A program made the position numbers and the translations under genes. The notes under the pieces are model-generated. The model did not search any database and was not told the DNA's origin. It saw nothing but the letters and a program-made list of their open reading frames with translations. This document shows positions 9,393-19,000 of a DNA stretch of 64,000 bases, in pieces. Origin of the DNA: Streptomyces sp. SPB074 (GTDB lineage Bacteria > Actinomycetota > Actinomycetes > Streptomycetales > Streptomycetaceae); assembly GCF_000154905.1 (NCBI RefSeq), contig NZ_GG770539.1:1293239-1357238 (forward strand), given 5' to 3'. The first letter of the stretch is position 1; the number at the start of each line of letters is the position of its first letter.

Positions 9393-10651
9393 ATGGTCAT
9401 CCCTCGCCGCTTCTTCCACAAGCGAGTGCCGCCGGGCGTCTGGACAGGCGCCATCTGGTGCATCGCCGCCCTCCAGCCGATCATCTGGCCCCCCAGCGCG
9501 GACGCCGGGCGAGAAGGCCCCGCGCCCAACGCCCTGGACAACCTGTGGGGTGGGCTGTTCCTCTCGCTGTCAGCTCTGCTCGTCCTGAGCGCCTGCGTCC
9601 TGCTCGCACGCCGCCCGTGGGCCGCGTTGACGGCACTGCTCATCGCCACGGCTTCCTTCGCCGTGGCCTGGCGGCAGCAAGAGCTCTCCCCCCTGCAGTT
9701 CCTCGCCGTCGATGTGGCCGTCGGTTACCTCGCCGCCACCCGGCCCCCCGTGCCTCGGTTCCGTTCGCGGGCGCCACCCTCGGCGCACTGACCGCGTTCC
9801 TGACGGTCCGCCTCGCCCTTGGCGCGGAGCACGGCACTGCCTCGGAGCCCTACGTGGCGGTGGCCGTCGCCGTGGCGTGGCTCATCGGCTACTCGGTTCA
9901 TCAGTCGCGTTCGTACGACGAACAGCTCCGCGCTCAGCTCGCCGTGCAGATCGCGGCTCGGGCGGTGGCTGCCGAGCGCCTCAGCATCGCACGGGAGTTG
10001 CACGACATGGTGGCCCACACCATCGGAATCATCGCGCTGCAAGCCGGTGCTGCCGCACGAGTGGTCGGCACACAGCCGGAGAGCGCTCGCCAGGCGATGC
10101 TGGCTGTGGAGAGCGCGAGCCGGGAAACCTTGGCCGGGCTGCGGCGCATGCTCGTCGCCCTGCGAGAATCAGGCGACGAGCAGGAGCAGAACGGGCAAGG
10201 CGCGCTGGGGGCTCCTTTGGCACCCGCTGTGGGAGTGGCCGACGTGGAGCGGCTCGCGGCGGAGACCACGGCGGCCGGAGTGAAAGTGGAGGTGCGGTGG
10301 GAGGGCGAGCGTCGCCCCCTGCCACCTGAGATCGACCTCTCGGCGTTCCGCATCATCCAGGAGTCGGTCACCAATGTGGTACGCCATGCCGGCACCGACA
10401 CCTGCGAGGTGACCGTCGCCTACCTCGCACAGAGCCTCGCCATCTCGGTCACCGACCGGGGCCCGGGCGCAGGTTCCACGGCGAGTACCGGATTCGGTCT
10501 CACCGGGATGCGCGAGCGCGTGGCCCTCCTGCACGGCGAATTCAGCGCCGTGCCGCGCCCCGAAGGCGGCTTCCGTGTCGCGGCTCGCCTCCCGATTCCG
10601 CCGGTCCCGGCCCCGTCCGGTGCACAGCCCGACCCCACAGGAGCCCGATGA
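9393..10651 (+). pseudogene. Sensor histidine kinase (HisKA_3), frameshifted by one base
   Basis: The ATG at 9393 opens a membrane region of about six hydrophobic segments. The frame breaks at a C6 run (9744-9749), where one more C would continue it, and coding resumes through the rest of the sensor region. The dimerisation H-box (ARELHDMVAHTIG), the N-box (FRIIQESVTNVVRHAG), the G1 box (DRGPG) and the G2 box (GFGLTGMRERV) of a NarL-type kinase are all present. The whole would be about 420 aa. It overlaps the response regulator by ATGA, so they are one operon, and it is divergent from the ABC genes it probably controls. As given, the membrane part and the catalytic part are in different frames. 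It is a pseudogene or a homopolymer read error. Confidence 0.82.
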
Positions 10652-11319
10652 CCATCCGTGTCGCACTCGTCGACGACCAGCCCCTCATCCGAACCGCACT
10701 GGAAATGGTGATCGACGGAACCGACGACCTGGAGGTGGTCGGCCACGCCGCGAACGGCGAAGAAGCGATCCGACTGGCCGCGGGTACCCGGCCGCATGTG
10801 ATGGTGATGGATATCCGGATGCCGGGGATGGACGGAATCGAGGCCACCCGTCGCATCACCGAGCGCGGCGACGGCCCGAAGGTCCTGGTCCTCACCACGT
10901 TCGACGAGGACGACCACGTGTACGGTGCGCTCCGGGCCGGGGCATGCGGCTTTCTGGTCAAGGACATGGCACTGGACGCGATCCTGGATGCCGTTCGCGT
11001 CGTTGCGGCAGGGGACGCGCTCATTGCTCCGACGGTCACCCGCCGACTGATCAGCGAGTTCGCACATCGCGCCGAGGCCGAACCGCCGACCCCGGTGCCC
11101 ACCGGCCTGACCAACAGGGAGCGTGAAGTACTGGTCCTGGTGGGGCAGGGCCTGTCCAACACGGAACTCGCGCACCACATGCACATCAGTACGGCCACCG
11201 CGAAGACCTATGTGTCCCGGCTGCTGACCAAGCTCGGGGCCCGTGACCGGGTCCAACTGGTCATCACGGCGTACGAGATGAAGCTCGTGGGGCGCACCGG
11301 TCCGCGTCCAGCACCCTGA
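10648..11319 (+). CDS. LuxR/NarL-type response regulator
   Basis: 223 aa. The receiver domain (about 3-118) has the acidic pair DD near residue 10, the phosphoacceptor Asp in VMVMDIRMPG (about D54), Thr in LTTFDE and Lys in FLVKDM. The C-terminal LuxR helix-turn-helix (about 148-205) reads LTNREREVLVLVGQGLSN then HISTATAKTYVSRLLTKLG. It would be phosphorylated by the upstream kinase and bind DNA as a dimer, most likely at the divergent ABC promoter in 9260-9392. The gene is intact although kinase and ATPase are broken, so it may be an orphan now. The target is inferred from context. Confidence 0.92.
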   Translation: MTIRVALVDDQPLIRTALEMVIDGTDDLEVVGHAANGEEAIRLAAGTRPHVMVMDIRMPGMDGIEATRRITERGDGPKVLVLTTFDEDDHVYGALRAGACGFLVKDMALDAILDAVRVVAAGDALIAPTVTRRLISEFAHRAEAEPPTPVPTGLTNREREVLVLVGQGLSNTELAHHMHISTATAKTYVSRLLTKLGARDRVQLVITAYEMKLVGRTGPRPAP

Positions 11320-11724
11320 CGGCCGCTCGCCGACCGGCGGCCGCGCGGCGCGCGCATCGCCATGGCGCGTTCGTCACCCTTTTCCTGTCCGGAAGTACAT
11401 GCCTGCCAGGGAAGGCCGCGGCAAGAGGCCGACGCCTGGCTCAAGCACGGCTGTTGACGGCGGGCCACCCTCCGAGCACTGGCACGCACTCGCTGGTCTC
11501 TTCCGCGACATCTGGTCTGTAGGACCCGGCGACTCCGCTTTGAGCGTCATCAGCCCTCGGCGTTGCCTCGTCACTCGCAGCCTTGACGCCCCCTGACCTA
11601 CCCGACATGCGCCTGACACCCCATCAGATCGAGCGTCAAATGAGCATCCCGGGCGTCATTTCGGCGTCAAAATATCGCCCGTAACGCCCACACCACACAT
11701 AAGGCGCAGGGGGCGAACCCCAGG
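11320..11724. other. Intergenic region before the island border
   Basis: About 400 bases without a supported gene. Its right part (11600-11724) resembles the sequence just left of the methyltransferase 3' end at 62640-62766, including GAGCGTCA boxes and GTAACGCCC, so it belongs to the duplicated border rather than to the two-component locus. Confidence 0.5.
11631..11649. repeat. GAGCGTCA paired box, left border copy 1 (degenerate)
   Basis: GAGCGTCA-AAT-GAGCATCC, followed at 11651-11669 by GGGCGTCA-TTT-CGGCGTCA. The octamers repeat directly every 11 bases, about one helical turn. The same architecture, less decayed, occurs at 11867-11885 and 62661-62710. Confidence 0.6.
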
Positions 11725-11795
11725 TCAGGCGCCCTTCCCCACCGGCTCCAGGATCGCCACGCACTCGAAGTGCTGCGTCATCGGAAGGATGTCGG
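11725..11795 (-). pseudogene. 3'-end fragment of an rRNA uracil methyltransferase gene (candidate att site)
   Basis: On the minus strand this encodes about 23 codons ending in PMTQHFECVAILEP, V, G, K, G, A and a stop, matching the C-terminus of the intact gene at the right end of the window. Bases 11744-11784 are identical to 62786-62826 and in the same orientation. Upstream of about 11795 the match fades. A displaced gene end of this kind is what site-specific integration into a 3' end leaves behind. No longer coding. Confidence 0.75.
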
Positions 11796-11866
11796 CCTGG
11801 ACGCAAGCGTTAAAGTAGCAGGTCAGATAGGCTTTCGGATCCCGCATGAGGGCCAGCGGGCGCCCC

Positions 11867-11885
11867 GAGCGTCAAATGAGCGTCA
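11867..11885. repeat. GAGCGTCA paired box, left border copy 2
   Basis: An exact GAGCGTCA-AAT-GAGCGTCA, identical to the first pair at the right border (62661-62679). It lies between the methyltransferase fragment and the glutamine synthetase fragment. Confidence 0.7.
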
Positions 11886-11944
11886 CGGCCGTACGTCGGT
11901 TCGGCACGGACAATCTGGCGTGGCATGGCTCCCCGGCCCCGTCC

Positions 11945-12259
11945 TCGAACCCGTACCTCGCCTTCTCGGCGCTCCTCCTCGCGGGCCTCGACGGCATCAA
12001 GAACAAGATCGAGCCGGCCGAGCCGATCGACAAGGACCTCTACGAGCTGGCCCCCGAGGAGCACGCGAGCGTCCCCCAGGTCCCGACCTCGCTCCCCGCC
12101 GTTCTCGACGCCCTCAAAGCGGGCAACGAGTACCTCCAGGCCGACGGCGTCTTCACCTCCAACCTCATCGAGACCTGGATCGACTACAAACGCACGGCCG
12201 TAATCGCCCCGATCCAGCTCCGCACGCTCCCCCACGAGTTCGAGCTCTACTTCGACATC
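11945..12259 (+). pseudogene. glnA: 3' fragment of type I glutamine synthetase (glnA)
   Basis: About 105 codons clearly match the C-terminal part of actinobacterial Gln[21 protein letters not shown], then [34 protein letters not shown] and the terminal HEFELYFDI. The catalytic core and start are absent, and the match ends exactly at the normal last residue, where the stop codon has been replaced by unrelated sequence. Intact GlnA is about 470 aa and makes glutamine from glutamate and ammonia; this piece cannot. It probably arrived as a border scar or recombination fragment. Confidence 0.85.
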
Positions 12260-12281
12260 CAAACCGCACCCCCCCCGGGGG

Positions 12282-12735
12282 TACCTGGGTGGATTCGTCG
12301 GACACCCTTAACACGCTGCTCGTCAGCTGGAAAGGCAGCCGGCTCGTCTTCAACGACAGCATCGCCCCCGTCCACCGGGCTGGACAGGCGATGCTGTGGG
12401 AGGACTCCCACAGCATCGACGGCAACCTGCTGCTGGAAGCGGCGCCGGGCCACACCCCCGGCTCCTCCGTTCTCACCCTGCGCTCCGGCACCGACCACGC
12501 CGTGCTCGTCGGGGACATGCTGCACAGCCCCGTTCAGGTCCTCGATCCCGCGTGGAACAGCTGCTTCTGCGACGACCCGAGGCGCGCGGCCACGACGCGC
12601 GCGTCCTTCCTCTCACGCGCCGCCGAGCAGCGAGAACTCGTCATCCCGGGACACTGGCCCGGACACGGGGCCGCCGAGGGGCGGGACGGCGACGGATTCG
12701 CCGTCGCCGCATGGGCGGCCTTTCCCCGCGGCTGA
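12282..12735 (+). pseudogene. 3' fragment of an MBL-fold metallo-hydrolase
   Basis: About 150 codons of the C-terminal half of a metallo-beta-lactamase-fold hydrolase. Visible are the third-motif GHTPGSS, the metal-bridging Asp in [11 protein letters not shown] and the late His in [13 protein letters not shown]. The N-terminal HxHxDH metal motif and the start are missing. It begins a few bases after the GlnA fragment, so two truncated 3' ends were joined head to tail. Not functional. Confidence 0.75.
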
Positions 12736-12956
12736 GCCGGGCCCGTCGCCGACACCGGGCGCTACGGGCACGTTCACCAGCCCCGACCTCGAACCGGCCC
12801 GGTGGGTGACTGGTACCTCGGTTCGGCAGGTCGGGCGTGGAGATTGAGGTTCCCCCGCGGCTCGGGGGAACCTCACCAACGACGAGAGGCCCTGCCTCGT
12901 CACCACACCCGCTGACCAGCCCGTTCACCCGCCAGCACAGAACGATAGAGGCTCAG

Positions 12957-13095
12957 TGAGCCTTTTCAGAGTGGGCACCGGACGGGTGACGGGCCGACGC
13001 GAAGGGTGGGCTGCGCTGAGCGCGATCGCGCAGGTTGATCGGCTGTCAACGACAGTCGGACCCTCACCATTGTGGGGTCAAGTTGAAAAGGCTCA
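12957..13095. repeat. 139-bp unit with 12-bp inverted ends
   Basis: TGAGCCTTTTCA (12957-12968) and its exact complement TGAAAAGGCTCA (13084-13095) bracket about 115 bases without a gene. It could be a small non-autonomous (MITE-like) element, an IS relic or a pair of facing terminators. The left arm also forms a small hairpin (AGGCT-CAGTG-AGCCT) followed by T residues. Confidence 0.4.
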
Positions 13096-13130
13096 GTAAG
13101 CAGTTTCGTGACGCATCCCCCATCGAGATA

Positions 13131-13508
13131 TCACGAAAACATATCGGAATCTTGGCTCCAATATCTCTCGAGACTCGCCTTCACTGCCCTCGCTGCAGCC
13201 CGAAGCTCTCGCCATTCGACTCTTTCTTCAAGCGCAGCCACGGTCCAAATCGACTCAGGCGCTGCACTCACGGCATCCGCGTGCCCATTGATCGACTGAA
13301 GCAGGATGTATTCCTCATGACTCAGCGAACGATCACCCACCCTGGCGCGAGCCACATGCAGCACGTCGTCGAACTGAAGCAGGATTTCATCTGCCCCCAC
13401 TCCCGACGCCTGCGAATACTCAGCTTGACGATCGGGTTCTGCGCTGAGCAGGCCCAACACACCGAGAGTCCACCGCCGAAAGTCGGCCAGCTTTCGCTCC
13501 CCTGTCAT
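13131..13508 (-). CDS. Small acidic hypothetical protein, orphan immunity-like
   Basis: 125 aa, soluble, with no signal peptide or membrane segment, rich in Glu, Asp and Ala, predicted mostly helical (for example DEILLQFDDVLHVARA and WRELRAAARAVKASLERYW). I do not recognise the family. Size, acidity, less extreme codon use and its position downstream of the Rhs1 toxin and immunity genes on the same strand fit a spare immunity gene of a polymorphic toxin array. That role is inferred only from context. Confidence 0.55.
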   Translation of the reverse strand: MTGERKLADFRRWTLGVLGLLSAEPDRQAEYSQASGVGADEILLQFDDVLHVARARVGDRSLSHEEYILLQSINGHADAVSAAPESIWTVAALEERVEWRELRAAARAVKASLERYWSQDSDMFS

Positions 13509-13670
13509 CGAATGATCCCTCCCAGATCCCCTTCACGGCCCACGAGTCAAAGATTCCCGCCGCACGGCGGTCCCGAGCCTGTGACGTGTCGCACGTGGCC
13601 ACAGAAGGCGGAAGGTATTCCTCTCGATCGCGGGAAGCTCACGGCGGACACGGCGACCACCACCAGCACA

Positions 13671-14117
13671 CCGGGCGAGGCCCCGGCGGACGGACCGGCC
13701 CGCCTCACGCGGCGTTCGCTACAGGACTCGGAACTGACCGGGATGACCCGTCGGCAGCTCAACAAGCTCATCGACATGCTGACTCCAGCGATGGCGGGTC
13801 AACGCGAGCAAGTGCTCCCAACCCGCAGGGGCCACGAACGCCTGGAGGCCCCTGACGCTTGAGCCGACCCCAAGCTCACCTCAGCCGATCGGGCCCCGGC
13901 CACCATGCTCCACCTGCGAAAACTCGCGACCATGGACCGCCTGGGCCAGCTCTCCAACACCACCGTCATGACCATCAGCCGCGCCGCGAAAGGCGTCCGC
14001 TCGCTTTTGGAAGCCCACGACTTTCACGCCCCTTCCTCTACCGCTCACTTCCGAACATCGACCAACATCGCCAGATTCCTCGGCCTAAACAGAAACAAGA
14101 TCAAACCTGCGTATTAA
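13671..14117 (+). pseudogene. Remnant of a transposase-type HTH protein with internal stop
   Basis: In one frame lies TGMTRRQLNKLIDMLTPAM, a stop at 13860-13862, then LTSADRAPATMLHLRK, TVMTISRAAKGVRSLLEAH and a C-terminus ending in IKPAY. This resembles the N-terminal helix-turn-helix region of IS5-related or similar transposases, without any DDE core. It is a decayed insertion-sequence piece between two immunity-like genes. Confidence 0.45.
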
Positions 14118-14198
14118 TTCCGGGCAATCCTTACCGAATGAAGCGCACCTGAACTTCCTGGGCTTCTTCTGGATCATCTACACAAACCCTAACCCCAA

Positions 14199-14501
14199 TC
14201 ACCCACCGTCAATTGGATATTTTCGACAAAAGTCATCTCCGACCACATCGGCAATATCTACACCAGAGTCCCCTACTTGCAGGGTTCCCTCATAGACGAG
14301 AATACCGCGGTCATCCCCGACACCGAATTCGACGTCCACGGCGACCAATCCAACATCGCCATGAATCACAGACATAACGACACATTGCTCATTTGCTCCG
14401 ACTGGAGCTTCTACCGGATCCACCTCGGGAATATCCACTCCGGAACCAGACGATTCAATTCGCGAAATCCCCCACGGGACTTCGACGGTAAAGCGATCCA
14501 T
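14199..14501 (-). CDS. Small acidic protein, immunity-like, fused downstream of a cut IS630 transposase
   Basis: 100 aa from the ATG at 14501, strongly acidic, predicted all-beta (VVMSVIHGDVGLVAVDVEF; GILVYEGTLQVG). I do not recognise the family. The truncated IS630 transposase frame reads straight into it, giving a 391-aa chimera. The break falls just after the transposase's last catalytic Glu, and this ORF begins with its own Met, so I annotate it separately. Strand, size and position in the Rhs1 downstream array suggest another immunity gene; whether its own promoter survived the IS event is unknown. Confidence 0.45.
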   Translation of the reverse strand: MDRFTVEVPWGISRIESSGSGVDIPEVDPVEAPVGANEQCVVMSVIHGDVGLVAVDVEFGVGDDRGILVYEGTLQVGDSGVDIADVVGDDFCRKYPIDGG

Positions 14502-14504
14502 CGG

Positions 14505-15374
14505 AACCTCGTCGGGGTTCAGCTCGGGCGAGTACGGGGGCAGGAAGTGCAGCTCGACGGCGTCGGGGTGGGTGGCGAGCCAGTCGCGGACCCTCCTGGA
14601 GCGGTGGGCGGAGTGCCCGTCGACCACGAGATGGACCTTGTGGTCGAAGTGGCCGGCGAGCCGGTCCAGGAAGCGGCACATCACCTCGGCGGTGAAGCTC
14701 TCGGTGAAGACCATGAAGTGCATCCGGCCCTTGGCGCTGATCGCGGACATCGCGTTCACGGAGAACCGGTTCCCGCTCCGCCGCACCACAGGAGTCTTCC
14801 CCTTCTCGCCCCAGGTGCGGCCGGTGACCTGGTCGGAGCGGATGCCGACCTGGTCGGCGAAGAGGATCTCGCCACCGTCGACCTTCGCCTTCACGCGGAT
14901 CTCCGGCCAGACCTCCTCATGCCAGCGCCGGACGGCCTCCGGGTTCTGTTCGACGGCCCGCTTGTCCGGGCGCTGGAAGGACAGCCCCCACCGCTTCAGG
15001 TACTTGCCCACTCCCGGTTCGGTCAGCCGCACCCGGTACAGCTTCGCGATCAGGTCACCGATCAGCCGCCGCGTCCACAACTGCCCACTCAGGCCCACGT
15101 CGCAGGGCCGGTGATCGAGGACAGCCTGGCGCACGGCGGCCTGCTCGGCCTCGCCAAGCGCCTGATGCATCCCCACCGGCTTGCCCCGTGGCCGCATCAC
15201 CAGCGCCTCCCGGCCGCCCGCCTGCCACTTCGCCCACCACTTGTCGACCGCCCTCAGCGACACCCCCAACATCGCCGCCACGTCTTCACGGTCCCGCCCT
15301 GCCACCGCCCGCAGCCGCAGGGCCTCCTGCGCCGACGGCGACAGATGCCTCGCGTCCCCCACCAGATCGCTCAC
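14505..15374 (-). pseudogene. IS630-family transposase, C-terminus replaced
   Basis: About 290 codons from a GTG start. A winged-HTH N-terminus (VSLRAVDKWWAKWQAGG) is followed by a DDE_3 nuclease domain with D in ILFADQVGIRSD, D in LVVDGHSAHR and E in PYSPELNPDE. The family normally continues for about 50 residues after this Glu; here the sequence switches at once to an unrelated acidic ORF. All three catalytic residues remain but the C-terminal helix is lost. It sits inside the immunity region of Rhs1, so it inserted in or recombined with that array. Confidence 0.8.
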
Positions 15375-15531
15375 ACCCCACCAACGACGCAGAACGCGAA
15401 CCGTTTCGGATCAATAACACAACCGACCACGTGTTGCGACGATCCCCCAGAAACCGCCCACATCTGGCGGGGCTTCCTTATCGCTAACGCTATGGGAACT
15501 CCTTGGATCTCAACAGCGCCCGGGGCTCCGG

Positions 15532-16068
15532 CTACCCCAGCATATGATCTTCGTCAAACCCGAGCTCGTCCTCGACCCCGAGTTCGACAGCCGCATGCCA
15601 TCGGACAACGTCGCGCCACGACTGGGACGTCATCCGGCGAAGGCGTTCAAGGGCCTCCGGCGTGCCGATCTCCCCCAGAGAGGAGATGACCTTCTGGCAC
15701 AGCCAGTACGCCGGAGCGTCCTCGTCCACCGAACCTTCCGCCACCCTGAACAGGCAGGCGACCGCGTCCGTTTCCCGGATCTCCCCGAGGATCTCCACGA
15801 GATCCTCTTTGTTGAATCCCACGGCATCCGAATCAAGGATCTCCTGAAGAGCCCCGCCCAGGCCCGGCGCCCGCAAGGGGGCGGCCAGGTTGGCGAACTT
15901 GTCGACTCTTGTCCAGTTTCCCGCGTGAGCGGCTTCCCGGATCCAGGATGCGATGAGCTGAGTGACCTCGGGATGCCCGGCCGCGATGGACCTGGCATCC
16001 CGCCCCGTGCCGTCGGCAAGTGCTTCAACCAGATCAGCCTGAGATCTTTCCTCTCCGTGGAACGTCAC
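15532..16068 (-). CDS. Probable immunity protein of Rhs1 (HEAT-like)
   Basis: 178 aa, acidic, helical, with two or three HEAT-like helical pairs (about 65-160: LVEILGEIRETDAVACLF; VISSLGEIGTPEALERLRRM). Its ATG overlaps the Rhs1 stop (ATGA, 16065-16068), so toxin and protector are made together, the standard toxin-immunity arrangement. HEAT-type immunity proteins cap the toxin's active site. A GGGG/CCCC hairpin may follow its stop. Immunity is inferred from position and fold type. Confidence 0.75.
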   Translation of the reverse strand: MTFHGEERSQADLVEALADGTGRDARSIAAGHPEVTQLIASWIREAAHAGNWTRVDKFANLAAPLRAPGLGGALQEILDSDAVGFNKEDLVEILGEIRETDAVACLFRVAEGSVDEDAPAYWLCQKVISSLGEIGTPEALERLRRMTSQSWRDVVRWHAAVELGVEDELGFDEDHMLG

Positions 16069-19000
16069 CAGTCCTCCACTCTCCCGAATCCGACGATTCT
16101 CGAATTGAACACTCCGACCGATCCGGGTCTGAGGCCGTACGTGTCGAAGCCACGCTCCGACTTCAGGTGCACAGCATTTACATCGTGACCGATTTCACCC
16201 GGACTTTTACCGACCGCGATCAATGCGTCGCGGGCACCCGGGGACATCTCGTAGCGAACCAGAACCGTGTACTTCTCGGCATTTCTGCCTCCCTTGCGGT
16301 GGGTCTGATACCGCAGACCTTCGAGATACTCACGGTCCTGCGTAACAAAATTCTCGGTACCTCGGACAGTAATCTCGCCGTTGGGTCCCAGCTGGTTGAA
16401 TTCTTTCTCGCTCATCGCCCGATGAAAGACTTCATTGCAGTTGTGAACGAGGACCGGAGTGGTCCCCGCCAGCACATAGTACGTATGCAGTTTCCCGACC
16501 GTCAGGTCGTAGGTCGTGCTGTGCGCGTGGTAGAGACGGACCCCCGTGATCTCCGCCGTGCCCGTGGGGGTTTGGAGGAGGTCGCCCTTGTGGAGGTCCT
16601 TCGCCTCGACGAAGGCGGAGCGGGTGACGTCGTAGAAGGGGTGGTGGAAGGTGGTGTGCAGCTCGGCCGGAGTGGAAGCGGAAGCCGGGGCCGAAACCGG
16701 CGCCGAAGCGGAAGCCGGTCCGGAGGCCGCTGCCGGGCCCGCCGCTCCCGCGAGGGCGCCCAGCGCTGTCAGCGTCACCGCCGCCCTGCGGGCTTTCGCC
16801 CGTGCCTGCTCCGACAGGGACGTACGCGGCTTCTTCGCCACGTAATTACGCACCTTCACGTCCACGAAGTCCCGGTCCGTACGGGTCACGATGACCGCCG
16901 TGACCTGGTGCGCCTCGGTGGCCTTCAGGCCCGGTACCGCGTTGGCGATGGTGTCGCCGACCTTGACCTGATCGATCGGCTTCGTCGTGCCGTCCGCCAG
17001 GAGTACCCGGGTCGCCCCGGTGAAGCTGTGCGGGGTCGTACACCCCGGACGGGAACCCGACTCCGACACGGCCCCGCGTGTCTCCTGCGCGAGCGCCGCC
17101 TGGTCCGTCGCGTCCGCCGCCGCGGATTCGCCCGCGTCCGTGGCGCCCCGGCCGAAGAGGCCGCCGACGACCTTCATCGCCTTCGGGGCCGCCTTGGCGA
17201 GCAGTGCGCCGCCCGCCTTGCCGAGCAGGCCCCCTGCCGCGCCGGCGAGCGCGCCTTCCGCCGCCGAGCCCGCGAAAGCGCCGACCGAGCACTCGTCCCC
17301 ACCCGACTGGGCACAGGCGAAGCCCTGCGTCACGAGAGAGCCAGCGGCCCCCGCGACGGCGGCGCAGCCTATCGAACCGACCCCGCCGGTCACCGCCTCG
17401 CACCCCGCGAAGACCGCCGTCGAGACGACGAACGACGTGATGGCCGCGGCGTGGTGCTTGACGAAGGTCGCCGTGCTCTTCGCAGCCTTCACCGTCGCGT
17501 GATACGCCGTGCGGGCCGCGTGCGAGACAGCGTGTGCCGCCTTCTTGACGGTGTGCGCGACCTTGTGCGCGGTCTTCTTCGCCGCGTGGACCATGCGGTG
17601 CACTGTTTTCTTGACCTTGTGATAGGCGGTATGCACGGCGTGCACGACGCGATGAGCCGCCTTTTTCACATGTCTCGCCGTGTAGTGGTAGACGCGCCGC
17701 ACGACCCGGACCGTGGAGCGGTAGTAGTCCCGCACCTTGTGCACGGCCTTGTGCACCGCGTGCTTGACGGTGTGAACGACCTTGCGGGCCACGTGCTTGG
17801 CCGCGTGGTAGACCTTGTGCGCCGCCTTCTTGGCCTTGTGCACGGCCTTCTTCGCGGTCTTCTTCGCCTTGTGCGCGACCTTCTTGGCGCCGCACACGAC
17901 GTCGTACCAGGAGCAGTTGCCCGACTCGTCCGTCCCGGCGAGCGGGTTGTCGTCGACGTAGGCGAAGGGGTTCGCCGCCACCGAGTCGGGTATCGCGCCG
18001 AGCGCGAGACTGTCCTTGTTGAGGAACTGGCCGATGTGCGGGTCGTACCAGCGCGAGGCCGTGCCGACGTTGCCGGTGTTCCCGGTCCCGTCGTCGTCCG
18101 CCGCCGCGCCCGTGGCGCCCGGAGCGGTGCCCGGTTCGGTCCAGCCGGACTGGAAGCCGAGGTGGCCGCTCATCGCGTTGCTCGCGAGGACCTTGCCCAG
18201 CGGGTCGTAGGTGGCGGAGCCGGTCAGCGCGCTCGCGTTCTGGCCGAAGGTGCCCACGACGTCGTTGTGCTGGTCGGTGAGGGCGAGGACGCCCCCGGTG
18301 GCGTCCTTGACGCCGGTGAGGCCGCCGGCCGGGTCGTAGGTGTAGGTGCTGTCGTCGTCCGACGCGATCGTGTTGTCCGCGCCGGAGTAGGCGAATGTGC
18401 GGCTGCCTCCCGCGCTCTCCGCCGTGTTCGTGTCGGTCAGGTTCCGGCCGAGGGCGTCCTGCGTGTAGGACTGCTCCCCGGCCACGATCTGGTCGCCGAA
18501 GGCATCGGTGCGGAAGAGGGCGTTGGTGCCGGTCGCCGAGGACTCGGCGGTCAGGGTGCCGCGTGCCGAGTACTCGTACGTCGTCTTCCCGTCCGAGGTG
18601 AGCTCGTCGCGGGCGTCGTAGGTGTACACGTCGGCGCCGACCTGGACGCGGTTGCCCGAGGCGTCGTACTTGTAGGCGGTCGTCTTCGTACCGTCGTTCC
18701 ACGAGGTGATCCGGTCGGACCAGTCGTAGGTGTACGTGTTGGCGGCGGCGCCCGTGACGCCCGTGGTCTTCTTCGCGGTCAGGTTGCCGTTGGGGTCGTG
18801 GCCGTAGGCGAAGCTCGCGAGGGTCGTCGCGCCCTTGGTGAGGATGTCCCCGGTGAGCTGGTGGTCGTCGTCGTAGGAGAAGGTGCGGGTCTGGCCGCCG
18901 CTCCCGTAGCTGATCGAGCGGAGTTCGTCGAGCTTGCCGTAGGAGTAGGTGAGCCGGGTGCCGGTGGCCGGTTCGTCGAGGCTCGCGAGGCGGCCGGCCG

